Below are positions 26,009 to 34,002 of a stretch of 64,000 nucleotides of DNA, in pieces. A model generated the notes under the pieces. That model made no database searches. It worked only from the letters and a program-made list of their open reading frames with translations, and was not told the origin of the DNA. Position 1 is the first letter of the stretch, and each line of letters begins with the position of its first letter. This DNA comes from UBA1413 sp037447215. Lineage in GTDB: Bacteria > Bacteroidota > Bacteroidia > Bacteroidales > Prolixibacteraceae. The stretch lies in contig JBBIHB010000014.1 in the NCBI GenBank assembly GCA_037447215.1, forward strand, positions 1 through 64,000. Direction: 5' to 3'. A program made the translations under genes and the position numbers.

Positions 26009-27133
26009 ATGGTCAATATGATAAAGAGAATTTTAATTCAGGCTTTGGGGTTGATATTGTTTTATCAGCTAATGGCACAAAGTGCTGAAATTGAACGGAT
26101 ATGGGTGGGGACTTTTACTTCAGAAGGAGCTGAAGGAATTTATCAATGTAGTTTTAACCCATCAACAGGAGTGATTACCCGGGAAAAATTATTTAAGGCC
26201 GTTGACAATCCAAATTTCCTGGCCAAATCGCCCGATGGCCGTTTTTTGTACGTTGTTTCGCGTGCTCCTTCGGCGGTTGATCCTTCGGGTGGTTCGGTAC
26301 TTGCTTATGCAATAAATGCTTCAGGGAACCTTGAATTCCTGAACAAACAATCGTCACAGGGAAACGACCCTTGCCATGTGACAGTATCGCCCGATGGGAA
26401 ATGGGTGGCCATTGCCAACTACGGTGGGGGATCAGTGGCACTTTATCCGGTTAATGCAGATGGCAGTATCGGTCCATCATCGAGCCTGATAAAGCACCGT
26501 GGATCGGGGCCGCATCCCACCCGTCAGCGGGCTCCTTATGCGCACTCCGTGAAATTTTCCAAAGATGGAAACTTTCTTTTTGCTGCCGACCTGGGTACCG
26601 ATCAATTGTTGATTTATGTACTTGATAAAACTTCAGGAATTCTTACACCTGCCAGTCAGCCTTTTATTGATTTGCCTCCCGGATCGGGGCCCCGCCACTT
26701 CATTTTTACTAATGATGAAAAATACTGCTTTGTGGCCAATGAGCTAAACTCAACGGTTTCAGTAATCGAAAAAACGAACGGACAACATAGTGTAAAACAG
26801 ACCCTTTCAACGTTACCATCAACCTTTAAAGGTTCAAGCTTTTGTGCCGACATCCACCTCTCGCCCGACGAAAAGTTTATTTATGTTTCAAACAGAGGGC
26901 ATCAATCTATTGCCGTGTTCAACAGGAATGCCGTTGGTACCTTGATATTTAACACCACTGTGCATGTAGAGGGCGACTGGCCACGTAATTTTGTTATACA
27001 TCCATCAGGGAAATTTATTCTGGTTGCCAATCAGCGAAGCAATAATATTGCAGTATTTGAGCTGCTCGAAGGAATACCGGTTTTTACCGGTAATGAAATA
27101 AGTTTACCCACGCCGGTATGCTTGCTGTTTTAA
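26009..27133 (+). CDS. Secreted lactonase-family seven-bladed propeller (YbhE/Pgl-like)
   Basis: A 374-residue protein with a signal peptide (cleavage about LMAQSAE). The blades are typical of the 6-phosphogluconolactonase YbhE family: IWVGTFTSEGAEGIYQ, NPNFLAKSPDGRFLYVVS, DPCHVTVSPDGKWVAIANYGGGSV, GPHPTRQRAPYAHSVKFS, GSGPRHFIFTNDEKYCFVANEL, DWPRNFVIHPSGKFILVANQ. Export argues for an extracytoplasmic lactone rather than 6-phosphogluconolactone. Its stop codon shares the TTAA palindrome at 27130-27133 with the stop of convergent folE. Confidence 0.88.
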   Translation: MVNMIKRILIQALGLILFYQLMAQSAEIERIWVGTFTSEGAEGIYQCSFNPSTGVITREKLFKAVDNPNFLAKSPDGRFLYVVSRAPSAVDPSGGSVLAYAINASGNLEFLNKQSSQGNDPCHVTVSPDGKWVAIANYGGGSVALYPVNADGSIGPSSSLIKHRGSGPHPTRQRAPYAHSVKFSKDGNFLFAADLGTDQLLIYVLDKTSGILTPASQPFIDLPPGSGPRHFIFTNDEKYCFVANELNSTVSVIEKTNGQHSVKQTLSTLPSTFKGSSFCADIHLSPDEKFIYVSNRGHQSIAVFNRNAVGTLIFNTTVHVEGDWPRNFVIHPSGKFILVANQRSNNIAVFELLEGIPVFTGNEISLPTPVCLLF

Positions 27134-27753
27134 GATAATTTGGTTCCGATTAGTTTTATAAACTCTTCACGTGTTGCAACCCTTTCGAAAGCGCCCGTAA
27201 AATCGGATGTTGTTGTGATCGAATGTTGTTTCTGAATGCCACGCATCTGCATGCACAGGTGCTGGGCTTCGATGACAACCGCCACCCCCAATGGTTTTAA
27301 GGTGTTGTGGATGCATTCCTTGATTTGCGAGGTAAGCCGTTCCTGTACCTGCAACCTCCGGGCAAAAACGTCCACAATCCTTGCAATTTTGCTTAACCCG
27401 GTAATGTAGCCATTGGGAATGTAGCCAACGTGGGCCTTTCCGATAAAAGGTAGTAAATGATGTTCGCACATCGAAAAAATTTCAATATCCTTTACAATAA
27501 CCATCTGACGGTATTCCTCCCTGAACATAGCCGATTCCAGAATCTTTACCGGATCAATATGGTAACCCTGCAATAAAAACTGCATTGCTTTTGCCACTCT
27601 CTGCGGGGTTTTCAGCAATCCTTCCCTTTCATTATCTTCGCCAAGCAAACCTAATATCTTCCTGTAATGCGTGGCAAGTTGATCTGTGGTTTCGGTATTG
27701 TATTTTTCAATTTTCCGGTAACTGCTTTCGTCGTTGTAGAGTGAAAATTCCAT
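27130..27753 (-). CDS. folE: GTP cyclohydrolase I
   Basis: Converts GTP to 7,8-dihydroneopterin triphosphate, the first step to folate or pterins (in some bacteria also queuosine). The protein shows the zinc site (MCEHHLLPFIGKAHVGYIP, with AQHLCMQMRG supplying the second Cys), the GLSKIARIVDVFARRLQVQERLT core and the C-terminal TREEFI. 207 residues is normal. It overlaps the convergent lactonase by 4 bp and is divergent from mqnB. Confidence 0.96.
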   Translation of the reverse strand: MEFSLYNDESSYRKIEKYNTETTDQLATHYRKILGLLGEDNEREGLLKTPQRVAKAMQFLLQGYHIDPVKILESAMFREEYRQMVIVKDIEIFSMCEHHLLPFIGKAHVGYIPNGYITGLSKIARIVDVFARRLQVQERLTSQIKECIHNTLKPLGVAVVIEAQHLCMQMRGIQKQHSITTTSDFTGAFERVATREEFIKLIGTKLS

Positions 27754-27848
27754 GATGGATGATATAATAATTTGGGTACAAAGATTAACCTTTTTTCAGA
27801 AAAAGAGTATGAATAAGCAGTAAATGTTCATATAATGAAGGAAAAGGG

Positions 27849-28544
27849 ATGGAAAACACAAAGGTCTTATTGGTTTCAGCAACACGGATGGAGGTAAAAA
27901 TGCTCCTGAACGAGTGCTGGTTTGTGGATGCATTGGCAGACAACCTAAAAACATACCGATTGAATTGTGTTGAGTTCGATTTGCTTATTACAGGAATGGG
28001 AACCACATTTACGACTTATCACCTGACTCAGGTATTGAACCAGCAAAATTACAGATTGGCCATCAACACCGGGATAGCCGGTAGTCTCAACGGCGAACTC
28101 AGGATTGGTGATGTTGTTAATGTGACCGAAGAAGAATTTGCTGATCTGGGAATTGAAGAGGAAAATGAATTTCATACACTGTTCGACATCGGTTATTTAC
28201 AATCGGACGAATTTCCTTTCGAGAATCGTTTATTGAAGGCCGACAAACTGCCGATCCCTATACAATTGCCACGTGTAAAGGGGATAACCACCAATATAAG
28301 CCATGGTCATCGAGGATCAATTAACAGGCTTAAAGCCCGCTTTACTGCACAGGTCGAAACCATGGAAGGGGCTGCTGTTTTTTATGTTTGCAGGTGGTTT
28401 GGTGTTCCCTGTTTGCAGATCAGGGCAATATCCAACTATGTGGCTCCCCGCGATGAAGCATTATGGGATATACCTCTTGCACTTGATAACCTTAAAAATA
28501 CTTTAATCGAAATCCTTTCGAAAATTGGGGACGTGCACCGTTGA
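27849..28544 (+). CDS. mqnB: Futalosine hydrolase
   Basis: Nucleoside-phosphorylase-fold hydrolase that removes hypoxanthine from futalosine in the alternative menaquinone pathway. Markers: VLLVSATRMEVKMLL, the GMGTTFTTYHL loop, NTGIAGSLNGELRIGDVVNV, and the base/ribose-binding VETMEGAAVFYVC with IRAISNYVAPRD. 231 residues is family length. No other mqn genes are in the window. Confidence 0.88.
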   Translation: MENTKVLLVSATRMEVKMLLNECWFVDALADNLKTYRLNCVEFDLLITGMGTTFTTYHLTQVLNQQNYRLAINTGIAGSLNGELRIGDVVNVTEEEFADLGIEEENEFHTLFDIGYLQSDEFPFENRLLKADKLPIPIQLPRVKGITTNISHGHRGSINRLKARFTAQVETMEGAAVFYVCRWFGVPCLQIRAISNYVAPRDEALWDIPLALDNLKNTLIEILSKIGDVHR

Positions 28545-28560
28545 AATTATTATTTTTGCC

Positions 28561-28634
28561 GTCAGGTTGCATAATTAACAGCATAAAACAGGACATATTA
28601 ACAGGCTTTTTTTATTGGGATTGTGTAACCTGAC
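28561..28634. other. Inverted repeat in the mqnB-hldD intergenic region
   Basis: GTCAGGTTGCA at 28561-28571 pairs with TGTAACCTGAC at 28624-28634 (11 positions with one G-U pair as RNA). It encloses 52 bases that include a T7 run at about 28607. It could be a structured leader, a long-loop terminator or the end of a small element. Confidence 0.35.
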
Positions 28635-28762
28635 CAGTGTTAAAATGTTCATAAATATATTGTGTATAAAACAATATTAGCAGCGGTAAAAAGTTAATGT
28701 ACCTGTATAGTCTATGTTCGGAAAACAAAAGCTTTTTATTGCTGGACCTAACTTTTTTTATA

Positions 28763-29728
28763 ATGATCGTTGTTACAGGTGCAGCCGGATTTATCGGCAG
28801 CTATTTTATAGGAAAACTAAATCGTTCCGGATTCAGAAATCTGGTACTTGTTGATCGCTACGATGATCACCTGAAGGATAAAAACCTTCAGGGCAAAGAG
28901 TACGCCCACCTTATCGACAGGGATGAGTTTTTTGGGTGGTCGGCAAAAAACAAAGGCAAAATAGATATGGTGTTCCACCTTGGGGCACGTACCGATACTG
29001 TGGGACAGGAGCCCGAGAGTTATAAAGAACTTAATCTCATCTATTCGCAGAACCTTTGGAAATTCTGTGCCGATTCAAATGTTCCGATGGTTTATGCTTC
29101 ATCGGCAGCTACTTATGGAAATGGTGAAAATGGATTTTCGGATTCACATCAACAGATTGACCGGCTCAAACCACTTAATCTTTATGCATGGTCGAAACAT
29201 GATTTGGATGTTTGGGTACTTAGGCAGAAAAAATCACCCCAGTTTTGGGCGGGACTCAAATTTTTCAATGTATATGGGCCCAATGAATACCATAAAGGGC
29301 GTATGGCCTCAGTTGTTCTTCATGCTTACCAAACCATACGGCAAACCGGTGGAATGAAGCTTTTCCGTTCACACCGCGAAGATGTAAGGGATGGTGAACA
29401 AAAAAGGGATTTTATTTTTGTGGACGATATTGCCGAAGTAATGCTTTTTTTTATGGAGAACCAGAATTATCCGGGCATCTATAATGTCGGCACAGGAAGA
29501 GCCAGGTCATACCTTGACTTAAGCCGGGCAGTTTTCGAAAGCCTTAAAATGAATCCGGAAATCAATTTTGTTGATACACCTTACGAACTCAGGAACCGAT
29601 ACCAATATTTTACCGAAGCCGATATACAGAAACTGCGCGAAATAGGATATTCTAAACCATTTGTTGAGCTGGAAAAGGGTGTAAACGAGTACGTTTCCAA
29701 ATTTCTTGAAATGGAAGAGTGTTTTTAA
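28763..29728 (+). CDS. hldD: ADP-L-glycero-D-manno-heptose-6-epimerase
   Basis: Extended SDR epimerase making the heptose precursor of the LPS inner core. The start at 28763 (MIVVTGAAGFIGSYF) puts the nucleotide-binding GxxGxxG at the N-terminus; upstream in-frame sequence to 28697 has no family match. Other markers: FHLGARTDT, YASSAATYGNG, catalytic YAWSKHDLD (Tyr-x3-Lys), FFNVYGPNEYHKGRMAS, and the KPxxELExGVxEYV C-terminus. 321 residues. A role in LPS fits the OstA-like and glycosyltransferase genes elsewhere in the window. Confidence 0.93.
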   Translation: MIVVTGAAGFIGSYFIGKLNRSGFRNLVLVDRYDDHLKDKNLQGKEYAHLIDRDEFFGWSAKNKGKIDMVFHLGARTDTVGQEPESYKELNLIYSQNLWKFCADSNVPMVYASSAATYGNGENGFSDSHQQIDRLKPLNLYAWSKHDLDVWVLRQKKSPQFWAGLKFFNVYGPNEYHKGRMASVVLHAYQTIRQTGGMKLFRSHREDVRDGEQKRDFIFVDDIAEVMLFFMENQNYPGIYNVGTGRARSYLDLSRAVFESLKMNPEINFVDTPYELRNRYQYFTEADIQKLREIGYSKPFVELEKGVNEYVSKFLEMEECF

Positions 29729-29733
29729 TACAT

Positions 29734-30162
29734 TTATCCGAAGTGTAACGATTGTTTCGAACTAAAATATTTATCGGCCAGGATAAGAAGGGTAGTGGCT
29801 GTGGTAATTGCTGCAAGTGTAATTGGTAGCCCCGAAACAGCTTTCCACAAATTCGATAAACCACTTTTAACAGGAGTTAAATCGGGTGCCGGAAACTTTT
29901 CAAGTATTCCCGGGTTTAATTCAACCGATGAAGTTGATTCTGAACCACCTAAAAGGAATAGGGCTGCTGCAAGTGCTATGAACAACCCAACAAAAATCCA
30001 GAATTTTAAACCCAAAATCGGCTCTGTGCGGTAAGCCTGTTTTTTTGCAGCTTCGGCGAGGACTGCATCCATCACCCTGGTCGAAAAACCAGCGCCCGGT
30101 TTTTCAAGATCGATTCCTTTCATCAATCTTTGCAATTCTCTATCGTTATCGGTAGCATTCAT
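29734..30162 (-). CDS. Two-TM membrane protein, candidate anti-sigma factor
   Basis: A 142-residue protein: a ~50-residue polar N-terminus (ELQRLMKGIDLEKPGAGFSTRVMDAV), a membrane segment (FWIFVGLFIALAAALFLLG), a short polar stretch, and a second membrane segment (LPITLAAITTATTLLILAD). It starts one base after the stop of an ECF sigma gene, the usual place for an anti-sigma factor. No zinc-binding H-x3-C-x2-C motif is seen. The role is inferred from context. Confidence 0.6.
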   Translation of the reverse strand: MNATDNDRELQRLMKGIDLEKPGAGFSTRVMDAVLAEAAKKQAYRTEPILGLKFWIFVGLFIALAAALFLLGGSESTSSVELNPGILEKFPAPDLTPVKSGLSNLWKAVSGLPITLAAITTATTLLILADKYFSSKQSLHFG

Positions 30163-30163
30163 A

Positions 30164-30715
30164 TCACGAATATATTTCTTTTTTCATCAATTCACTCATA
30201 ATGGCGTATAACTTCTTCCTTGCCCTGAATAACCTGACCTTTGCATTACTGTCGGTAAGCCCTGTAATCTGGCTGAGTTCTTCAATGCTTTGATTTTCAT
30301 AATAGTACAGCACAATCAGGGTATATTCTTCTATGGGTAGCTGCTTCAAAGCAATTTCCAGATAGCAGGCTTTCCTCTCTTCCGGAAAATCGTCGAACGG
30401 ATCATCTGTTTCATCATAACTGACTGGCAAGTTGTCAATTTGAGTGGTTGTCAGCTTTTTTTTTCTTGTAGATGTGATACAGGTATTGTAAGTGATACTG
30501 TACAACCATGTGGAAAATTTGGCTTTACCCTGAAACGAATGTATGGAACGATAAGCTTTGATAAAAGCCTCCTGAGCCATTTCCTCAGCTTCCTCCCTGT
30601 TTTTCAAAATTTTAAATGCAATGGAAAAAACGATATCCTGGTATTTGTTCACCAGGAACGAGAAGGCATTGGTATTGCCTTCCTGAACCATTTCTATTAT
30701 TTTATTTTCTTCCAT
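30164..30715 (-). CDS. ECF-type RNA polymerase sigma factor
   Basis: A 183-residue sigma-70 family protein. Region 2: FLVNKYQDIVFSIAFKILKNREEAEEMAQEAFIKAYRSIHSF, then KFSTWLYSITYNTC. Region 4: ALKQLPIEEYTLIVLYYYENQSIEELSQITGLTDSNAKVRLFRARKKL, a helix-turn-helix. It lacks the FecI/SusR-type context (no FecR and no SusC/D neighbour). It is followed one base later by a two-TM protein that may restrain it. Confidence 0.9.
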   Translation of the reverse strand: MEENKIIEMVQEGNTNAFSFLVNKYQDIVFSIAFKILKNREEAEEMAQEAFIKAYRSIHSFQGKAKFSTWLYSITYNTCITSTRKKKLTTTQIDNLPVSYDETDDPFDDFPEERKACYLEIALKQLPIEEYTLIVLYYYENQSIEELSQITGLTDSNAKVRLFRARKKLYAIMSELMKKEIYS

Positions 30716-30807
30716 TATTTGCTTTCAAACCTATGACGCTTTAGTCCAAAATAGGTTACACAAAGTTCGGGAAAAAAGAAGAAAGTTGTTTTTAGGAGAT
30801 GGAAACT

Positions 30808-32937
30808 TTAGCTTGCAGGGCTGGGTATGTGAAGAGAAAAAGTACTACCTATACCTTCTTCGCTTTCAGCAGTAATATACCCTTCGAGCTGCTCCGCAAA
30901 TTCGAGGCAAAGCAGCAATCCAAATCCGGAACTTGGTTCGCCGTTGGTTCCCGGGGTACCGATTTTCTGGTCGATTTTGAAAAGTTTAATCAGATTGGCA
31001 GGCGATATTCCTACACCATTGTCGGTCACTGAAAATTTATATTCATTATTTGCGGTAGTTTGACCTTTAATTTGGATGAATCCATCCTCATTAGTATATT
31101 TTATGGCATTGGATATCAGGTTTCTGAATATAGCCGAAACCATCTTTCTATCCTTGTTCAGGATGAGGTTTTCAGGTATCTGGTTATCGAAAAAGAGTTT
31201 TTTAGTTTTTATATGTCCTTCAAAAAGTGCTGCAATATCATTGGCTAGGTTATAAGGGGAAAAATTCTCATTTTCAACTTGTATAAGTCCCCTTTTCAAT
31301 CTTGTCCATTCGAGAAGGTTGTCCAGAAGGGTATTCAGTGCATGCGTCGAGGTTTTAATATCTTCAGTAAGGGAAATAATCTCCGGATTATGGGTCGATT
31401 TTGAAATATCAGAAAGGATATCCGATAGCCCCATCAGCGTGAAAAACGGACTTTTCAAGTCGTGGGCGATTATTGAAAAGAGTCTGTCCTTTTCTGCATT
31501 CAACCGGATCAATTCTTTGCTTTTGGAGTGGATTTTTTCCCTGTCTTGCTGTGCTTCGGTAATATCCTCGACAATAGCAAAACCCCCAATCATTTCCTTT
31601 TTTTCATTCAAAACGGGAATAGCAACTACCTTTAAATGGGTATGTTTTCCGGTTATTAACGATTGGTATTCCCCTTCATAAAAGGTTTTTTTTCCTGCCA
31701 TCACATTGGCAGCTGTATTTCTGACTTTATCATTGGGAATTGATAAAAGCCCAAGACCAATTATTTTCTCTTTTTCAGTTCCTAAAATTCCGGCAAAATG
31801 TTCGTTGCAATGCTGAATAATTCCTAATTCGTCGAAATAGAAAATACCGAGCGGGGCATTTTCTACAATCAACCTGAATTTGGCTTCGGTTTCGCTTTTA
31901 AGGATTTCGGCCTCCCTCTGGCTGGTAATATCCTGCATTATTACCATAAATCCATGGTTGTTTTGCTTAATTCCCTGTATAGGTACCTGATATACATAGT
32001 AATACAAGGGATTGCCATGCAAATCGAAAGTAAGTTCGGTTTTAGCCGGAGAGTCCTTTTTTTGTATGTAACCGGAAACCTCAGGAAATTTGGTGAAAAT
32101 TTCCAAAGCAGGCTTACCAAACGATTTGGATGAAATGCCAAAAAGTTTCCTTGCAGCATGGTTACAGTCTATTACAAGCAAGTTGGCATCGAAAACAATT
32201 ACCGGGTCGGGAATATGATCAAAAAGAAGATTCCTGGCCACCGGAAAATTACGGAACAAACCAAACCGGGTAAGTCCGAAAGCAATGATCAGTCCTCCAA
32301 CTGCATAGGAATAGGGCAGGGGGTCGAGCCCTATGGGAAATGCCCCAACCAGGTATAGTATATAAACCGGAAATGGTATAGCAATACTGGCCACAAGGAT
32401 AATATACTGTTTCCGGTATGCAGGAGCGGCCATCCATAACATCCGGATAAAAACACCAAGACTGATGAGGATACATATGATATTGAAAACCTGAAATATC
32501 CAATACCCTATTCCTGGCTCGAAAACAAAGGCAGGGTAAGGGCCGGTTGTACTGATTCCCTTAACTGTAAGAAAAAGGCCATGACGACCGTTTGTGAAAA
32601 CCGAAATCAAGGTTAGTACCGGAATGACAAATATGGTAATCAACCCATTTTTACTGATTTTTTCAACTTCGCCCGAAAACCGTAAGGCAAACAATAGGAA
32701 AAATGCTGAAAAGAAGGAAATCCCAAAATACTCGAGCCTGAAAAAGAACCACATGCTGTTTATGGTATCGGAAGAAACCTCGAAGGCATAAAAAAAAGCA
32801 TATATCGCTCCCGACAAATTTAACATTGAAAAGGAACGTATGCCCGGTACCGACCTGAAACGCAAGGACCAAAAAGCAAGGCCTGTCATTATAAGTGCCG
32901 AAAACAGGACTGTTAAAACGTAGATATTGATATGCAT
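30808..32937 (-). CDS. Histidine kinase with 7TM sensor and two PAS domains
   Basis: A 709-residue sensor kinase. Residues ~1-230 are a seven-helix membrane domain of the HisKA-associated 7TM type. PAS 1 (~240-345, IPDPVIVFDANLLVIDCNHAARKLFG) and PAS 2 (~355-475, FRLIVENAPLGIFYFDELG) follow. HisKA carries the phospho-acceptor in IIAHDLKSPFF. HATPase_c has an N box NLISNAIKYTN, G1 VTDNGVGISP and a degenerate G2 (SSGFGLLLC in place of GxGLGL). The regulator gene at 33254 is a possible phospho-partner on the same strand. The signal is unknown. Confidence 0.9.
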   Translation of the reverse strand: MHINIYVLTVLFSALIMTGLAFWSLRFRSVPGIRSFSMLNLSGAIYAFFYAFEVSSDTINSMWFFFRLEYFGISFFSAFFLLFALRFSGEVEKISKNGLITIFVIPVLTLISVFTNGRHGLFLTVKGISTTGPYPAFVFEPGIGYWIFQVFNIICILISLGVFIRMLWMAAPAYRKQYIILVASIAIPFPVYILYLVGAFPIGLDPLPYSYAVGGLIIAFGLTRFGLFRNFPVARNLLFDHIPDPVIVFDANLLVIDCNHAARKLFGISSKSFGKPALEIFTKFPEVSGYIQKKDSPAKTELTFDLHGNPLYYYVYQVPIQGIKQNNHGFMVIMQDITSQREAEILKSETEAKFRLIVENAPLGIFYFDELGIIQHCNEHFAGILGTEKEKIIGLGLLSIPNDKVRNTAANVMAGKKTFYEGEYQSLITGKHTHLKVVAIPVLNEKKEMIGGFAIVEDITEAQQDREKIHSKSKELIRLNAEKDRLFSIIAHDLKSPFFTLMGLSDILSDISKSTHNPEIISLTEDIKTSTHALNTLLDNLLEWTRLKRGLIQVENENFSPYNLANDIAALFEGHIKTKKLFFDNQIPENLILNKDRKMVSAIFRNLISNAIKYTNEDGFIQIKGQTTANNEYKFSVTDNGVGISPANLIKLFKIDQKIGTPGTNGEPSSGFGLLLCLEFAEQLEGYITAESEEGIGSTFSLHIPSPAS

Positions 32938-32973
32938 GGTTTCATCAGGATTTTGTAACAGGGTGTAAATTTA

Positions 32974-33200
32974 TTATTTTCCTTCGGGTTCTGCAATATG
33001 TTTTTCGAGGAGTCTAATTTTTTGTTTCCATTCCTGTATACGGAATTCTTGTCCAATAAATAAATTGTCGATCATTTCAATTTCCAGGTTTTTCTCTTTA
33101 TGTTCATATGTGCGAAATGTATTGTTTTTTCAAGGTTCTGCCTATATTTTCAAGTTCCAATTGTATTCTCTTGTAATCATAACATTCAGCAGGGACTTAC
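32974..33200 (-). pseudogene. Remnant of a PAS-protein coiled-coil tail
   Basis: Minus-strand translation gives a coiled-coil tail matching the end of the four-PAS protein at 34003: IDNLFIGQEFRIQEWKQKI (here) versus LNDLFVGREFRIKDLKDKI (there). The open frame runs from an in-frame stop at 33130-33132 to a stop at 32974-32976 with no good start. Just upstream another frame encodes YDYKRIQLELENIGRTLKKQ, so a frameshift has probably split a longer coiled coil. It looks like the eroded end of a duplicated sensor gene. Confidence 0.6.
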
Positions 33201-33253
33201 ATGGATCATTTATATTGAAGCTCAATGATTGAGATTATTCAGTTGAAAATTCA

Positions 33254-33697
33254 TTACATAGGGGGTTCGTTAACCCCAATCCAATAAAAACCAGCAGCGC
33301 TCATGGTAGTCTGAAAATCGTTGAAATCGAGTGGCTTAACTACATAGCCATTGGCTCCAAGGTCATAAGCTTTTTTAATATCGGTATATTCGGCCGAAGA
33401 ACTTACCACCACGACAGGAGTCTGGGCAGTTCCCTGGTTGTTTTTAATTTCTTTGAGTACTTGGAGCCCCGAGATTTTGGGAAGTTTCAGGTCAAGGAAT
33501 ACAACCTTCAGTGATTTGCTGTTTCTGCGATTTACAAATTCACCCTTTGAAAATATAAACGAATGGGCTTCTTCTCCATTGACTGCAACATAAATATTGT
33601 TTGCCAGGTTTTTCTTTTTTAGCGCTCTGATAAAAAGTTCTGCATCATGAGGGTTATCTTCAACAATTAGTATTTCAGTGTTGTTATAATCCTTCAT
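33254..33697 (-). CDS. Single-domain response regulator (Rcp1-like)
   Basis: A 147-residue receiver domain without an output domain. Acidic pair EDN at 13-15, phospho-acceptor Asp at about 69 (VVFLDLKLPKISG), the Thr/Ser position VVVVSSS, and the conserved Lys in GYVVKPLDF. The insert between beta 2 and beta 3 and the LKLPKISGL motif match the cyanobacterial phytochrome-regulator Rcp1 group common in Bacteroidota. It probably relays phosphate from a nearby kinase. A -7 box lies at 33761-33768. Confidence 0.92.
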   Translation of the reverse strand: MKDYNNTEILIVEDNPHDAELFIRALKKKNLANNIYVAVNGEEAHSFIFSKGEFVNRRNSKSLKVVFLDLKLPKISGLQVLKEIKNNQGTAQTPVVVVSSSAEYTDIKKAYDLGANGYVVKPLDFNDFQTTMSAAGFYWIGVNEPPM

Positions 33698-33760
33698 AGT
33701 ATAATGTTTTTCAATGTTTCATCCACGAAAATTAGCCAGAATGAATAAAATTTATTTTCG

Positions 33761-33768
33761 CAAAGATA
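33761..33768 (-). promoter_or_regulatory. Predicted -7 box for the response regulator
   Basis: The minus strand reads TATCTTTG (TAnnTTTG), 63 bases before the start at 33697. Confidence 0.45.
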
Positions 33769-33808
33769 AAATACTTTTCTTTTTCAGTAGCAACTTCAAA
33801 TTTGGTTT

Positions 33809-33964
33809 TTAGGTTTTTAACCTTTTTTCAAGATCAGAAATGTAGTCTTTCAGTTCTTTTATCCTGAATACTCGTTCAACAAACAAATCATTTATGCGCT
33901 CAAGTTTTTTCAGGTTGTTTTCCAATTCTTTATTTTTGTAATCGTTTGGCTTAACCTTTTTCAA
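33809..33964 (-). CDS. Orphan 51-residue coiled-coil tail ORF
   Basis: A short open frame starting at a possible TTG (33964) encodes a lysine- and glutamate-rich coiled coil containing RINDLFVERVFRIKELKDYI. This is nearly the same as the C-terminal tail of the neighbouring four-PAS protein (LNDLFVGREFRIKDLKDKI). It begins about 40 bases after the stop of that protein, on the same strand and out of its frame. It could be translated as a small protein or be the leftover end of a duplicated gene; the lack of an ATG favours a remnant. Confidence 0.45.
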   Translation of the reverse strand: MKKVKPNDYKNKELENNLKKLERINDLFVERVFRIKELKDYISDLEKRLKT

Positions 33965-34002
33965 TCGTTTGGAATAATATTGGTCTCAAACTCAAACCCT
34001 GT

